64,000 bases of DNA, taken from positions 1 to 64,000 of the forward strand of contig NZ_NRSK01000005.1 in assembly GCF_016584115.1 (NCBI RefSeq). Reading direction: 5' to 3'. This document shows, piece by piece, positions 1-8,763 of this stretch. The translations under genes were made by a program, and so were the position numbers. This DNA is from Ectothiorhodospira mobilis (GTDB taxonomy: Bacteria > Pseudomonadota > Gammaproteobacteria > Ectothiorhodospirales > Ectothiorhodospiraceae). How positions within the stretch are numbered: the stretch's first letter is position 1; every line of letters starts with the position of its first letter. The notes beneath the pieces were generated by a model that was not told the DNA's origin, ran no database searches, and saw only the letters and a list, made by a program, of their open reading frames with translations.

Positions 1-181
1 CACCTCCCGGGGGTACCCCCTCCATACCCGCCCACAGACCGTTCGTCGCCTCCGCCTTTCCTTGAAGCCCTCGCCGGTGTTCATGCAAAGTGACACGCAT
101 ACGAAATGCCGCTGGCCCGAATGCCCCCCCCGCCAGCGGCCCATCCAGATCCATCATCGCCACTCGGCCAAGGAGTTCAGG

Positions 182-2452
182 TTGAGACAGCCCGCATCAT
201 CCCGCCGGGGCATCCTGCCCTGGATCGCCGCCCTGCTGGCACTCCTTTGCACCGCCCTTCCCCTGCAGGCCCAGGAGGCCGCGCCGGGGGACAGCCGTCT
301 CGCCGACCTGCTGGAGGATGAGGCGGCCCGGGAGGTCCTCATCAAAGAGTTGCGCCGTACGGCGGCGGAGGAGGACACGGCCGCCGGGGAGACCGGCGAT
401 GTGCCGCCGACCCGGCAGGTGGCACAGTGGACCCAGTCCCTGGCCGAGGGGGCGGTGGAGCAGTTCAACACCGCAATCCGGGCCACGCAGGCGGCCTGGG
501 ACGGGATGCGGGCCGCCGACCCCGTGGACCTGACGGTGAACACCCTGGAACTGGCGGGACTGATCGTGGCCACCCTGGCCGTGCTGTGGCTCCTCTCCCG
601 CCTGGCCCGGCTGGCCTACCGTCGCCTGGACCACCACGCCCGCGCCCGCACCGGTCCCGCCGGGGTGGTGCGCCGGGTGACGGGCACCACCACCGCCCTG
701 CTGCTGGACCTGGCCAGCGTGGCCCTGGCCTGGGCGGCGGGCCACGCCCTGGCCCTGTTCGTCACCGGCGAGGCCGGACAGATGACGGCCCGGGACAGCC
801 TCTTCCTCAATGCCTTCCTTCTGGTGGAGCTGACGCGGGCGGCCCTGCGCCTGTTCCTATCCCACCGCTGGCCGGGTCTGCGCCTGCTGCCCCTGTCCGA
901 TGCCGAGGCCTCCGCCAGCACCCGCTGGACCTCCGGCATGACCGCCTTTCTGGGCTACGGCCTGCTCTTCGTGGTGCCGGTGACCGCCCTGCTGGTGGCC
1001 CCCGAACCGGCCCGTATCCTGGCGCTGCTCATCCTGGCGGTGGCCTACTACCGGGCGGTGGCCCTGGTGTTGCGCAACCGCAAGCGGGTGCAGGGCCGTC
1101 TGATGAAACTCGCGGAACGCATGGATTCCGGCTTCGGCCGGGTGGCCCTGCAGGGTGCGGGACGCATCTGGCATGGGATCGCCCTGGCCTATCTGACGGC
1201 CATCCTGGTGGTGGCCCTGGTCTTCCCCGGCCAGGCCCTGCCCTTCATGCTCACCGCCACGGCGCAGACCCTGCTAGCCAGTGCGGCGGGGATCCTGTTG
1301 TCCCTGCTGCTGGGCCGCGTGATCCTCAAGCGCATCCGCCTGCCCCAGGAGACCCGCGAGCGCATCCCCCTGCTGGAGGAACGGCTCAACGCCTATATCC
1401 CGGGGGTGCTCAAGGTCCTGCGCTTCACCCTGCTGGCCGTGGTGGCCGCTTTGATTCTGGATGCCTGGACCCCCTTCAGCCTGCCCGCCTGGGCGGCCTC
1501 CGACGCGGGCGGGCGCTTCATCGGCAACGCCGTGGCCGTGGCCCTGATCCTGGCCGGGGCGATGCTGGTGTGGCTGGGCCTGACCAGCTGGATCGAATAC
1601 CGGCTCAGCCCCGCCACCGGGGACGGCGAGCCCAACGCCCGGGTGCGTACCCTGCTCACCATCTTCCGCAACGCCGCGGCCATCACCCTTGTGGTCATGA
1701 CCCTGATGGTGGTGCTGGCCCAGGTGGGCATCAACATCGGCCCCCTCATCGCCGGCGCCGGGGTCCTGGGCCTGGCCATCGGTTTCGGCGCCCAGAAGCT
1801 GGTGCAGGATGTGATCACCGGGGTCTTCATCCAGCTGGAGAACGCCTTCAACGTGGGGGACGTGGTCACCGCCGGCGGCATCACCGGCACCGTGGAACGC
1901 CTCACCATCCGTTCCATGGGCATGCGCGATCTGTCGGGCACCTATCACCTGCTGCCCTTCTCCTCAGTGGACACGGTGTCCAACTACATGCGCGACTTCG
2001 GTTATCACGTGGGCGAGTACGGCGTGGCCTACCGCGAGGACACCGACGAGGTGTTGCAGCGTATGAACGAGGCCTTCGAGGAGCTGCGGCAGATGCCGGA
2101 GATGGGGCCCTATATCCTCGGGGATCTGGAGGTGCACGGGGTCACCGCCCTGGCGGACAGCGCCGTGAACGTGCGCGTGCGCATCAAGACCCGCCCCGGC
2201 ATGCAATGGGCCGTGGGCCGGGAGTACAACCGCCTGGTGAAACGCCACTTCGACGCCGCCGGCATCGAGATCCCCTTCCCCCACATGACCCTCTACTTCG
2301 GCGAGGGCAAGGACGGCCGGGCCCCGCCGGCCCGGGTGCAGATGCAGGGCACGCCGCCGGCCCCGGCTTCCGGGGGACCGCCCAGCGCCGCGCCCGTGGA
2401 GGCCAATCCGCAATTCAGGGGGGACTTCGACGAGGAGGAACCGGCCGGCTGA
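182..2452 (+). CDS. Large MscS-family mechanosensitive channel (YbiO-like)
   Basis: Predicted inner-membrane channel that releases solutes on hypo-osmotic shock. The frame is open from position 62, but a TTG at 182 preceded by AAGGAG (170-175) with 6 nt spacing is a much better start and places a signal peptide (ILPWIAALLALL, cut near QAQ) at the N terminus. This gives 756 residues, close to the 741 of E. coli YbiO. Several hydrophobic segments precede the MscS core: the Gly/Ala-rich pore helix (GPLIAGAGVLGLAIGFGAQK) lies near residues 519-540, followed by the soluble beta domain (VGDVV, GTVERLTIR) and a Pro-rich tail. The MscS family call is firm; the YbiO subtype is inferred from length and signal peptide. 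The channel fits a salt-adapted cell. Confidence 0.9.
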   Translation: MRQPASSRRGILPWIAALLALLCTALPLQAQEAAPGDSRLADLLEDEAAREVLIKELRRTAAEEDTAAGETGDVPPTRQVAQWTQSLAEGAVEQFNTAIRATQAAWDGMRAADPVDLTVNTLELAGLIVATLAVLWLLSRLARLAYRRLDHHARARTGPAGVVRRVTGTTTALLLDLASVALAWAAGHALALFVTGEAGQMTARDSLFLNAFLLVELTRAALRLFLSHRWPGLRLLPLSDAEASASTRWTSGMTAFLGYGLLFVVPVTALLVAPEPARILALLILAVAYYRAVALVLRNRKRVQGRLMKLAERMDSGFGRVALQGAGRIWHGIALAYLTAILVVALVFPGQALPFMLTATAQTLLASAAGILLSLLLGRVILKRIRLPQETRERIPLLEERLNAYIPGVLKVLRFTLLAVVAALILDAWTPFSLPAWAASDAGGRFIGNAVAVALILAGAMLVWLGLTSWIEYRLSPATGDGEPNARVRTLLTIFRNAAAITLVVMTLMVVLAQVGINIGPLIAGAGVLGLAIGFGAQKLVQDVITGVFIQLENAFNVGDVVTAGGITGTVERLTIRSMGMRDLSGTYHLLPFSSVDTVSNYMRDFGYHVGEYGVAYREDTDEVLQRMNEAFEELRQMPEMGPYILGDLEVHGVTALADSAVNVRVRIKTRPGMQWAVGREYNRLVKRHFDAAGIEIPFPHMTLYFGEGKDGRAPPARVQMQGTPPAPASGGPPSAAPVEANPQFRGDFDEEEPAG

Positions 2453-2566
2453 CGCGGCGCCGTTCATGGGGCGTTCAGGGAACGGGGCGGATACTGGCCC
2501 CGAGGTCCGGAAAACGGGCCCGGAAACCTGAAGAACATTCGCCCCCGCGGCGAGAAGGAGGACATC

Positions 2567-2902
2567 ATGAACACCCGCGATACCCACGTCAGCCGCCGCC
2601 GTTTCCTGCAGCTGGGGGCCGGTGGCCTGGTGGCCGTGCCCCTGGCCGGACTGGGCTGGACCACGGCGGCCCAGGCCGCCGAGCTGGAACGCCTCTCCGA
2701 GGACGATGCCACGGCCCAGGCCCTGAGCTATACCCACGACGCCAGCGGCGTGACCCACGACAGCTACCAGGAGGGCAGCCGCTGCAGCAACTGCCTGCTG
2801 TACTCCAATCCCGATGCCAAGGATTGGGGTCCCTGCTCCGTCTTCCCCAAGCATCTGGTGGCGGAAGGCGGCTGGTGCACCGCCTGGGTGGGCCGCGGCT
2901 GA
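2567..2902 (+). CDS. High-potential iron-sulfur protein (HiPIP), Tat-exported
   Basis: Small periplasmic [4Fe-4S] electron carrier, known in purple sulfur bacteria and halophilic gammaproteobacteria as an electron donor to reaction centres or terminal oxidases. The 111-residue precursor begins with a twin-arginine signal (SRRRFLQ, residues 9-15) and a hydrophobic stretch ending near AQAA. The mature part has the four cluster cysteines spaced C-x2-C-x13-C-x13-C, with aromatic residues beside the last (GGWC). AAGGAGG lies just upstream of the ATG. The gene stands alone, with a small GC hairpin (CCGGGGC 2944-2950 / GCCCCGG 2957-2963) downstream that may help termination. Function follows from the cysteine pattern and signal. 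Confidence 0.93.
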   Translation: MNTRDTHVSRRRFLQLGAGGLVAVPLAGLGWTTAAQAAELERLSEDDATAQALSYTHDASGVTHDSYQEGSRCSNCLLYSNPDAKDWGPCSVFPKHLVAEGGWCTAWVGRG

Positions 2903-3139
2903 GGCGCCCCCCTATCCGGCCGGAAGGACACGGCCGCAGCGCACCGGGGCAGGGAGGCCCCGGCACCCTCCTTCGCGGGGAGGGACACCCCCTCCCCCAC
3001 CCTGCCCCATCCCCCCATTTCACGACGCCCCGTTCGGGGGACTGGTCCCGAGGCGCGAATCATGTAGACTTGCGGGCTGCCGCCCGGGCTAGTCCATGCG
3101 CCTGTGCCGGGCTTGTTCATCCGAATCGGGCATCGACTG

Positions 3140-4765
3140 ATGGCGACCAACGAACGAATGCTTCTCAGCGGCAATGAGGCGGTGGCCCTGGCCGCCCTGC
3201 ACGCCGGCACGCACCTGGGCACCGGCTACCCCGGCACCCCTTCCACGGAGATCCTGGAGGCCCTGGACCAACTGGGTGGCCGCGCCCAGTGGGCCCCCAA
3301 CGAGAAGGTGGCCCTGGAAGTGGCCCTGGGGGTGTCCCTCGCCCGGGGGCGCACCCTGGCGACCATGAAGCACGTGGGCGTCAACGTGGCCGCCGACCCG
3401 CTGTTCACCGCCGCCTACATGGACCTGGTGGGTGGACTGGTGCTGATCTCTGCGGACGACCCGGGCATGGCCTCCAGCCAGAACGAACAGGACAACCGCC
3501 ACTACGCCCGCGCCGCGGGGGTGCCCATGCTGGAACCGGCGGACGCCCAGGAGGCCTACGACTTCACCCTGACCGCCTTTGAGCTCTCCGAGCGCTGGGG
3601 CATCCCGGTGATCCTGCGCATGACCACCCGCATCTGCCATGCCCGCACCCAGGTGTGCCCCGGCCCGGCCCGCCCCGGATCCCTGCAACCCGGCTTCCAG
3701 CGCGACATCCCCGGACGGGTCATGGTGCCCACCCACGCCCGCCCCGCCCATCGCAAGCTGCGGGGCAAGCTGGAGCAGATCGCCCGCTGGAACGACTCCG
3801 AGGGCCCGAACCGGGTGTACGACGGCGACCGCCGCCTGGGCATCATCGCCTCGGGGGTATCGGTGATGCACGCCCGGGAGGCCGCCCCCGGGGCCCGGGT
3901 CCTGTCCCTGGGGCTCACCTGGCCCCTGCCCATGGAGACCCTGCGCCGCTTCGTGGGCGGGGTGGACCGCTGCATCGTCATCGAGGAGGGGGACCACCTG
4001 GTGTACGAGGCCCTGCGCGCCGATGGTCTGGCGGTGGAGGGCAAGCCGGAGATGTACCGCTTCGGCGAACTGAACGTGCCCCGGGTGCGCCGCATCCTGG
4101 CCGGGGACACCTCCCCCGAGGCCGCCCCCCCCGCCGGCAAGCCCCCGGAGCTCTGCAAGGGCTGTTCCCACCGGGAGGTGTTCGAGGTGCTCGGACGCCT
4201 GAAGTACATCGTGGCCGGGGACATCGGCTGCTACACCCTGGGGGTGCTGCCCCCCTTCGAGGCCATGGACACCTGCGTGGACATGGGCGCCGCCATCGGC
4301 GTGGGCCTGGGGCTGCGCCACACCCTGCCGCCGGAGGAGGCACGGCGGGTGGTGAGCGTCATCGGCGACTCCACCTTCGTGCACTCCGGCCTCACCGGCA
4401 TCGCGGAGATGGTCTACAATCCGCCGCCCACCGGCCATGTGGTCCTCATCGTGGACAACGACACCACGGCCATGACCGGCCGCCAGGAACACCCCGGCAC
4501 GGGCCGTTCCCTGAACCACGCCCCCACCCAGAGGATGGACCTGGCCGAGGTCTGCCGCGCCATGGGGGTGAAGAACGTGCAGGTGGTGGACCCGCAGAAA
4601 CCGGAGGACGACTTCGAAGGGGCGCTCAAGGCCCTCATGGAGCGGGACGAACTCTCGGTGCTCATCGCCCGCCGCCCCTGTGTGCTGGCGGCCCCCATGA
4701 TCCGGCGCTACGAGCAGGCCGCCCGCGAGGGTGCCGCGGATCATGCGCAGGCCCCCACGCCCTGA
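3140..4765 (+). CDS. iorA: Indolepyruvate:ferredoxin oxidoreductase, alpha subunit, without ferredoxin domain
   Basis: With IorB it oxidatively decarboxylates aryl 2-oxoacids (indolepyruvate, phenylpyruvate) to aryl-acetyl-CoA, using thiamine diphosphate. The ATG at 3140 (MATNERMLLSGNEAVA) matches the family N terminus; an earlier in-frame start at 3104 adds an unlikely extension. The pyrimidine-binding domain is N-terminal (GTGYPGTPSTEI). The TPP-binding part carries GDIGCYTLG near residue 360, GDSTFVHSG near 407 and DNDTTAMTG near 438. The 541-residue protein ends soon after ARRPCVLAAP. The C-terminal two-[4Fe-4S] ferredoxin domain of classical IorA is absent; no CxxCxxC motif follows. An electron acceptor must therefore come from elsewhere. 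First gene of an iorA-iorB-paaK-ACT cluster. Confidence 0.9.
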   Translation: MATNERMLLSGNEAVALAALHAGTHLGTGYPGTPSTEILEALDQLGGRAQWAPNEKVALEVALGVSLARGRTLATMKHVGVNVAADPLFTAAYMDLVGGLVLISADDPGMASSQNEQDNRHYARAAGVPMLEPADAQEAYDFTLTAFELSERWGIPVILRMTTRICHARTQVCPGPARPGSLQPGFQRDIPGRVMVPTHARPAHRKLRGKLEQIARWNDSEGPNRVYDGDRRLGIIASGVSVMHAREAAPGARVLSLGLTWPLPMETLRRFVGGVDRCIVIEEGDHLVYEALRADGLAVEGKPEMYRFGELNVPRVRRILAGDTSPEAAPPAGKPPELCKGCSHREVFEVLGRLKYIVAGDIGCYTLGVLPPFEAMDTCVDMGAAIGVGLGLRHTLPPEEARRVVSVIGDSTFVHSGLTGIAEMVYNPPPTGHVVLIVDNDTTAMTGRQEHPGTGRSLNHAPTQRMDLAEVCRAMGVKNVQVVDPQKPEDDFEGALKALMERDELSVLIARRPCVLAAPMIRRYEQAAREGAADHAQAPTP

Positions 4766-4834
4766 GGGCACATGCCTGCCACGGCGGCCCCGCGGCGGGG
4801 CCGCCATTCCTTATCCATATCGGGAGGATCCGCC

Positions 4835-5341
4835 ATGGCGGTAACCAATATCGTGCTGGCCGGCCTGGGGGGCCAGGGGGTGGTCACGGCCTCGGACCTG
4901 TTGTCCACCGCCGCCTTCTCCACCGGCCTGCAGGTAAAAAAGAGCGAGGTCCACGGCATGAGCCAGCGCGGCGGCTCGGTGACCAGCGACGTGCGCTTCG
5001 GGGAGGAGGTGTTCAGCCCCATGGTGCCCGACGGGGAGGCGGACTTCCTGCTGGTGTTCGAACCCTCCCAGGTGGAGATCAACCGGCACTGGCTCCGTCC
5101 CGGGGGCATGCTGATCACCCCCGACGACATTCCCGAGGGCAGCCTGCGCAACCGCAAGAGCCTGAACGTGGCCCTGCTGGGGGCGCTTTCGGTGCAACTG
5201 GAGTTCGATGAGGCCACCTGGATGCAGGCCATCCGCAGCCGCCTGCCCGCAAAGATCCATGCCATCAACGAACAGGCCTTCGCCATCGGGCGCGGGGCCG
5301 GTGAGCGGCTCGGCCGCGAGACACAGACCGAGGGGGTGTAG
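4835..5341 (+). CDS. iorB: Indolepyruvate oxidoreductase, beta subunit
   Basis: Gamma-type domain of the 2-oxoacid:acceptor oxidoreductase family; it partners IorA and contacts CoA. The start at 4835 follows GGGAGG and gives 168 residues beginning MAVTNIVLAGLGGQGVV, the family's glycine-rich opening. KKSEVHGMSQRGG (about residues 31-43) is the characteristic conserved segment. It lies 69 bases after iorA and its stop codon abuts the paaK ATG, so the three genes are almost certainly cotranscribed. It is slightly shorter than the usual 190-200 residues but has no visible break. Confidence 0.92.
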   Translation: MAVTNIVLAGLGGQGVVTASDLLSTAAFSTGLQVKKSEVHGMSQRGGSVTSDVRFGEEVFSPMVPDGEADFLLVFEPSQVEINRHWLRPGGMLITPDDIPEGSLRNRKSLNVALLGALSVQLEFDEATWMQAIRSRLPAKIHAINEQAFAIGRGAGERLGRETQTEGV

Positions 5342-6676
5342 ATGCTCAAAGAACGCTGGAACGATGCGGCCGGGGGGTTCCATCCGGCCAGCGCCCCGGA
5401 CTTCCTCCCGCTGGAGCGGTTGCGGGAGGTGCAGCTGCGGCGCCTGCGGGCCGTGGTGCAGCGGGCCTACGACCATGTGGACCTGGTGCGCCAGCGGATG
5501 CAGGAGAAGGACATCACACCCCAGGACATCCGCGACCTTTCGGACATCGCCCACCTGCCCTTCACCACCAAGGCGGACCTGCGCGACACCTACCCCTTTG
5601 GCCTGTTCGCCAGCCCCATGGGGGAGATCGTGCGCCTGCACGCCTCCTCCGGCACCACAGGAAAGCCCATCGTCGTAGCCTATACCCGGGAGGACCTGGA
5701 GGTCTGGGCCGAGGTGATGACCCGCACCTTCGCCTCCTGCGGCCTGCACCGGGGGGACATCGTGCAGAACGCCTTCGGCTACGGCCTGTTCACCGGCGGC
5801 CTGGGGGCCCACTACGGCGCCGAGGCCCTGGGGGCCACGGTCATCCCCGTCTCCGGCGGCAACACCGAACGCCAGCTCATGGTGATGCAGGACTTCAACG
5901 TTACCGCCATGTGCGCCACCCCCAGCTACTTCCTGCACATCCTGGACCGGGCCGCGGACATGGGCATCGACCTGCGCGACCTGCCCCTGCACACCGGGGT
6001 CTTCGGCGCCGAGCCCTGGAGCGACGCCATGCGCCGGCGCATCGAGATGGAGGCGGGCATCCGCGCCTACGACATCTATGGCCTGTCGGAGATCATCGGC
6101 CCCGGCGTGGCCAGCGAGTGCAGCGAACAGCACGGCCTGCACATCTTCGAGGACCACTTCTATCCCGAGGTCATCGATCCGGACACCGGCGAACCCCTGC
6201 CCGACGGCGTGGAGGGGGAGCTGGTACTCACCACCCTGAGCAAGCAGGCCATGCCCATCCTGCGTTACCGCACCCGGGACATCACCCGCATCATCCCCGA
6301 GACCTGTGCCTGCGGCCGCACCACACGGCGTTTCCAGCGGGTGGGCCGCCGTTCCGACGACATGTTCATCATCCGCGGGGTGAACGTCTTCCCGTCCCAG
6401 GTGGAAGCGGCGCTGCTGCAGGTGGAGGGCACCCTGCCCCACTACCAGATCATCCTCACCCGCGACAACGGGCTGGACCAGATGACCGTGGAGGTGGAGG
6501 TCACCCCCGAGGTCTTCAGCGACCAGGTGCGGGCCCTGGAGGACGTGCGCGCCGCCCTGGCCAAGGCCATCGAACACATCCTGGGCATCCGCGTGGGGCT
6601 GCGTCTGGTGGAGCCCCGCAGCCTGGCCCGCAGCGAGGGCAAGGCCAGGCGCGTCATCGACCGGCGCGATATCTGA
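5342..6676 (+). CDS. paaK: Phenylacetate-CoA ligase family enzyme
   Basis: AMP-forming ligase that joins arylacetates (phenylacetate, indoleacetate) to CoA. The 444-residue length is typical. The adenylation P-loop SSGTTGKP is near residues 102-109, YGLSEI near 245-250, and a C-terminal domain follows with RSDDMFIIRGVNVFPSQVE and SEGKARRV. The ATG starts directly after the iorB stop. No paaABCDE ring-oxygenation genes are in the window, so the cluster looks like the widespread iorAB-paaK-ACT set rather than an aerobic phenylacetate pathway. It would either activate arylacetates for IOR-dependent aromatic amino acid synthesis or handle arylacetyl-CoA from their breakdown; the direction cannot be read from sequence. 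Confidence 0.92.
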   Translation: MLKERWNDAAGGFHPASAPDFLPLERLREVQLRRLRAVVQRAYDHVDLVRQRMQEKDITPQDIRDLSDIAHLPFTTKADLRDTYPFGLFASPMGEIVRLHASSGTTGKPIVVAYTREDLEVWAEVMTRTFASCGLHRGDIVQNAFGYGLFTGGLGAHYGAEALGATVIPVSGGNTERQLMVMQDFNVTAMCATPSYFLHILDRAADMGIDLRDLPLHTGVFGAEPWSDAMRRRIEMEAGIRAYDIYGLSEIIGPGVASECSEQHGLHIFEDHFYPEVIDPDTGEPLPDGVEGELVLTTLSKQAMPILRYRTRDITRIIPETCACGRTTRRFQRVGRRSDDMFIIRGVNVFPSQVEAALLQVEGTLPHYQIILTRDNGLDQMTVEVEVTPEVFSDQVRALEDVRAALAKAIEHILGIRVGLRLVEPRSLARSEGKARRVIDRRDI

Positions 6677-6709
6677 CACCCAAGGGCCTGCACGGGAGCA
6701 TCGAGACCC

Positions 6710-7147
6710 ATGAAACTGCAACAGATCTCCGTATTCCTGGAAAACCGCTCCGGGCACCTGGCCGAACCCCTGGACCTGCTGGCCCGGGAGGGTATCAACA
6801 TCCTCGGCCTGTCCCTGGCGGACACGGCGGAATTCGGCATCCTGCGCCTGATCGTGCGCGACTGGGGCCGCGCGGAATCCCTGCTGCGGGAGGCCGGGTG
6901 GGTGGTCAAGCTCACCGAGGTGGTCCCCGTGGACGTGGAGGATCATCCCGGCGGCCTGGCGGCGGTGCTGCGCAGCGCGGGCGAGGCGGACCTGAAGATC
7001 GAATACATGTATGCCTTCTCCCTGCGCCACCCGGGCCGGGCCGCCCTCATCTTCCGCTTCGCCGAACCCGACCGGGCCGTGGCCCACCTGACCCGGGCCG
7101 GTTTCCGGGTGCTGGAGGCGGAACCCCTGCTCGCCGCCGTGGAATGA
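6710..7147 (+). CDS. Tandem ACT-domain protein
   Basis: A 145-residue protein made of two ACT domains (about residues 3-66 and 72-140), which commonly bind amino acids. The first opens KLQQISVFLENRSGHLAEPLDLL and contains INILGLSLADTAEFGILRLIV. The second contains DHPGGLAAVL and IEYMYAFSL. No catalytic domain is attached. Proteins of this kind are regularly encoded beside iorAB/paaK, so a role in sensing aromatic amino acids or controlling the ligase or oxidoreductase is likely. The gene lies 33 bases after paaK and ends at the start of the DUF3422 gene, consistent with one operon. Confidence 0.85.
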   Translation: MKLQQISVFLENRSGHLAEPLDLLAREGINILGLSLADTAEFGILRLIVRDWGRAESLLREAGWVVKLTEVVPVDVEDHPGGLAAVLRSAGEADLKIEYMYAFSLRHPGRAALIFRFAEPDRAVAHLTRAGFRVLEAEPLLAAVE

Positions 7148-7164
7148 CGGAGGAAGTTCCGGCC

Positions 7165-8475
7165 ATGACCACGTCCCTGCCCGTGAAGGAACACACCCTG
7201 CGACGGGTGCTCACCGGCGAACTCCACGCCCGCACCTTCGAGCCCATCCGGGCCCCGGCCCAGGTCTCCCACATGGCCTTCCTCTGCGGCGAGCGGGGCA
7301 CGGGGGTGAACAACCGCCACCTGTGCCGCCTGCTGGAGCACTTCGGCGCGCCGGTGCCGGAGGAGCTGGGGCAGTATTACATGGCGGACCTGGGGGACAT
7401 CCGCCTGCACTGGGAGCGGCACACCGAGTTCGTCACCTACACCTTCACCCGCTCGGCCCCCTTCGATCACCCGTTCCGGGACCCGGTGATCCGGCGCATC
7501 CCCCAGGACTGGCTGCAGGACTGCCCCGGGGAACTGGTGACCGCCGTCTCCCTGGCCATGGAGTCCGGGGACATGCCCGAACGGGACCTGCCGGAACTGT
7601 CGCGGCTCTTCGAGGGCAACATCGTCATCGGTTCCGAGGTGGTGGGCGGCAAGGGCCGGGCCTGGTCCGATCTGCGCATCCACGACGACGGCCTTGCCTG
7701 GATCCTGCTGCGCAACGACGGCCTCTCCGAAGCCCAGGCCGGGCGGCTGGTGAAGCGCATCCTGGAGGTGAACGCCTACCGCATCATGACCCTCCTGGGC
7801 CTGCCCATGGCGCGCAAGGCCAGCCGCTCCCTGAGCACCGCAGACCGCCGGCTGTCGGACCTGGCGGCCCGCATGGCCGACCCCGAGGCCCAGGAATGCG
7901 GCCATTCCCAGAGCGAGCTGTTGTCGGATCTGAGCCACCTGGCCTCGCAGATCGAGGCGGTGGCCGCCCAGACCACCTACCGGTTCGAGGCCTCCCGGGC
8001 CTACTACCGGGTGGTCAAGCAGCGCCTGGAACAGCTCCGCCAGCGGCGCATCGAGGGCCTGCAGACCTTCACCGAATTCCTCGAGGCCCGCCTGGCCCCG
8101 GCGGTGGCCACCTGCGAATCCGTGGGGGAGCGTCAGCGCAACCTGGCGGAGCGGGCCGCCCGCCTCACCGCCCTGCTGCGGGCCCGGGTGGAGGTGGACC
8201 TGCAGGCACAGAACCGCAATCTGCTGGAGTCCATGGACCGCCGCGCCCGCCTGCAGTTGCGCCTGCAGGATACGGTGGAAGGACTGTCGGTAATCGCCAT
8301 CAGCTACTACGGCGTGGGCCTGGCGGGCTACGCCCTCAAGGGCCTGGAAGGCATAGGCCTACCAGTGAACCCCGCCCTGGGTATGGGGCTGGCCACGCCG
8401 CTGGTGGCCTTCAGCGCCTGGCTCTTCCTGCAGAAGGTGAAACGCCGCATCCTGCGGGACGAGAAACTGGATTGA
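7165..8475 (+). CDS. DUF3422 family membrane protein
   Basis: A 436-residue protein of the DUF3422 family, whose function is not established. GGAGGA at 7149-7154 with 10 nt spacing supports the ATG at 7165; an alternative ATG at 7144 overlaps the preceding stop. The long soluble part starts EHTLRRVLTGELHARTFEPI, includes the conserved RVVGGKGRAW-like stretch (VVGGKGRAWSDL) and a long helical, Gln/Arg-rich central region. It ends with two hydrophobic helices (VIAISYYGVGLAGYALKG and MGLATPLVAFSAWLFL) near the C terminus and a basic tail. Presumably the soluble body is cytoplasmic and tethered by the hairpin. It follows the ior-paaK-ACT genes but has no obvious link to them. Confidence 0.82.
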   Translation: MTTSLPVKEHTLRRVLTGELHARTFEPIRAPAQVSHMAFLCGERGTGVNNRHLCRLLEHFGAPVPEELGQYYMADLGDIRLHWERHTEFVTYTFTRSAPFDHPFRDPVIRRIPQDWLQDCPGELVTAVSLAMESGDMPERDLPELSRLFEGNIVIGSEVVGGKGRAWSDLRIHDDGLAWILLRNDGLSEAQAGRLVKRILEVNAYRIMTLLGLPMARKASRSLSTADRRLSDLAARMADPEAQECGHSQSELLSDLSHLASQIEAVAAQTTYRFEASRAYYRVVKQRLEQLRQRRIEGLQTFTEFLEARLAPAVATCESVGERQRNLAERAARLTALLRARVEVDLQAQNRNLLESMDRRARLQLRLQDTVEGLSVIAISYYGVGLAGYALKGLEGIGLPVNPALGMGLATPLVAFSAWLFLQKVKRRILRDEKLD

Positions 8476-8611
8476 TCCCGGCGGTGGATGCCCCGCCCTT
8501 GATCCGGGTCATCCCTCCCCCCGCGGGTCCCTGGCAGGCTGGGTACCGGCCCGGGGGGCACTTCGCACCGGCGCAGTGCACGGGCCGGCACCATGGCAAG
8601 GCACGCGGGTT

Positions 8612-8638
8612 TCAAGATCGGGCGCGCGCGGCCGATAC
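8612..8638 (+). promoter_or_regulatory. Candidate sigma-28 (FliA) promoter for the chemoreceptor gene
   Basis: The -10 box GCCGATAC (8631-8638) matches 7 of 8 positions of the FliA consensus GCCGATAA. Eleven bases upstream, TCAAGATC (8612-8619) matches 5 of 8 of TAAAGTTT. It lies about 125 bases before the methyl-accepting chemotaxis gene, a class usually transcribed by sigma-28. The rest of 8476-8763 shows nothing else recognisable. Confidence 0.55.
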
Positions 8639-8763
8639 GGGATAAGCAAGCGGCGGACCGGCCCGCACACCACGGTGGTGGGGCAGGAGTTGAGGGGGAG
8701 CCCGTACGGGCCGCCGGGGCGTCCTGAACGCGCTCGAAAACACGTATCCTGCGGGGAACCGAC

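Noticed and set aside
5342-6676. Aerobic phenylacetate degradation cluster
   Set aside because: Only the ligase is present; the paa oxygenase, isomerase and beta-oxidation genes are missing.
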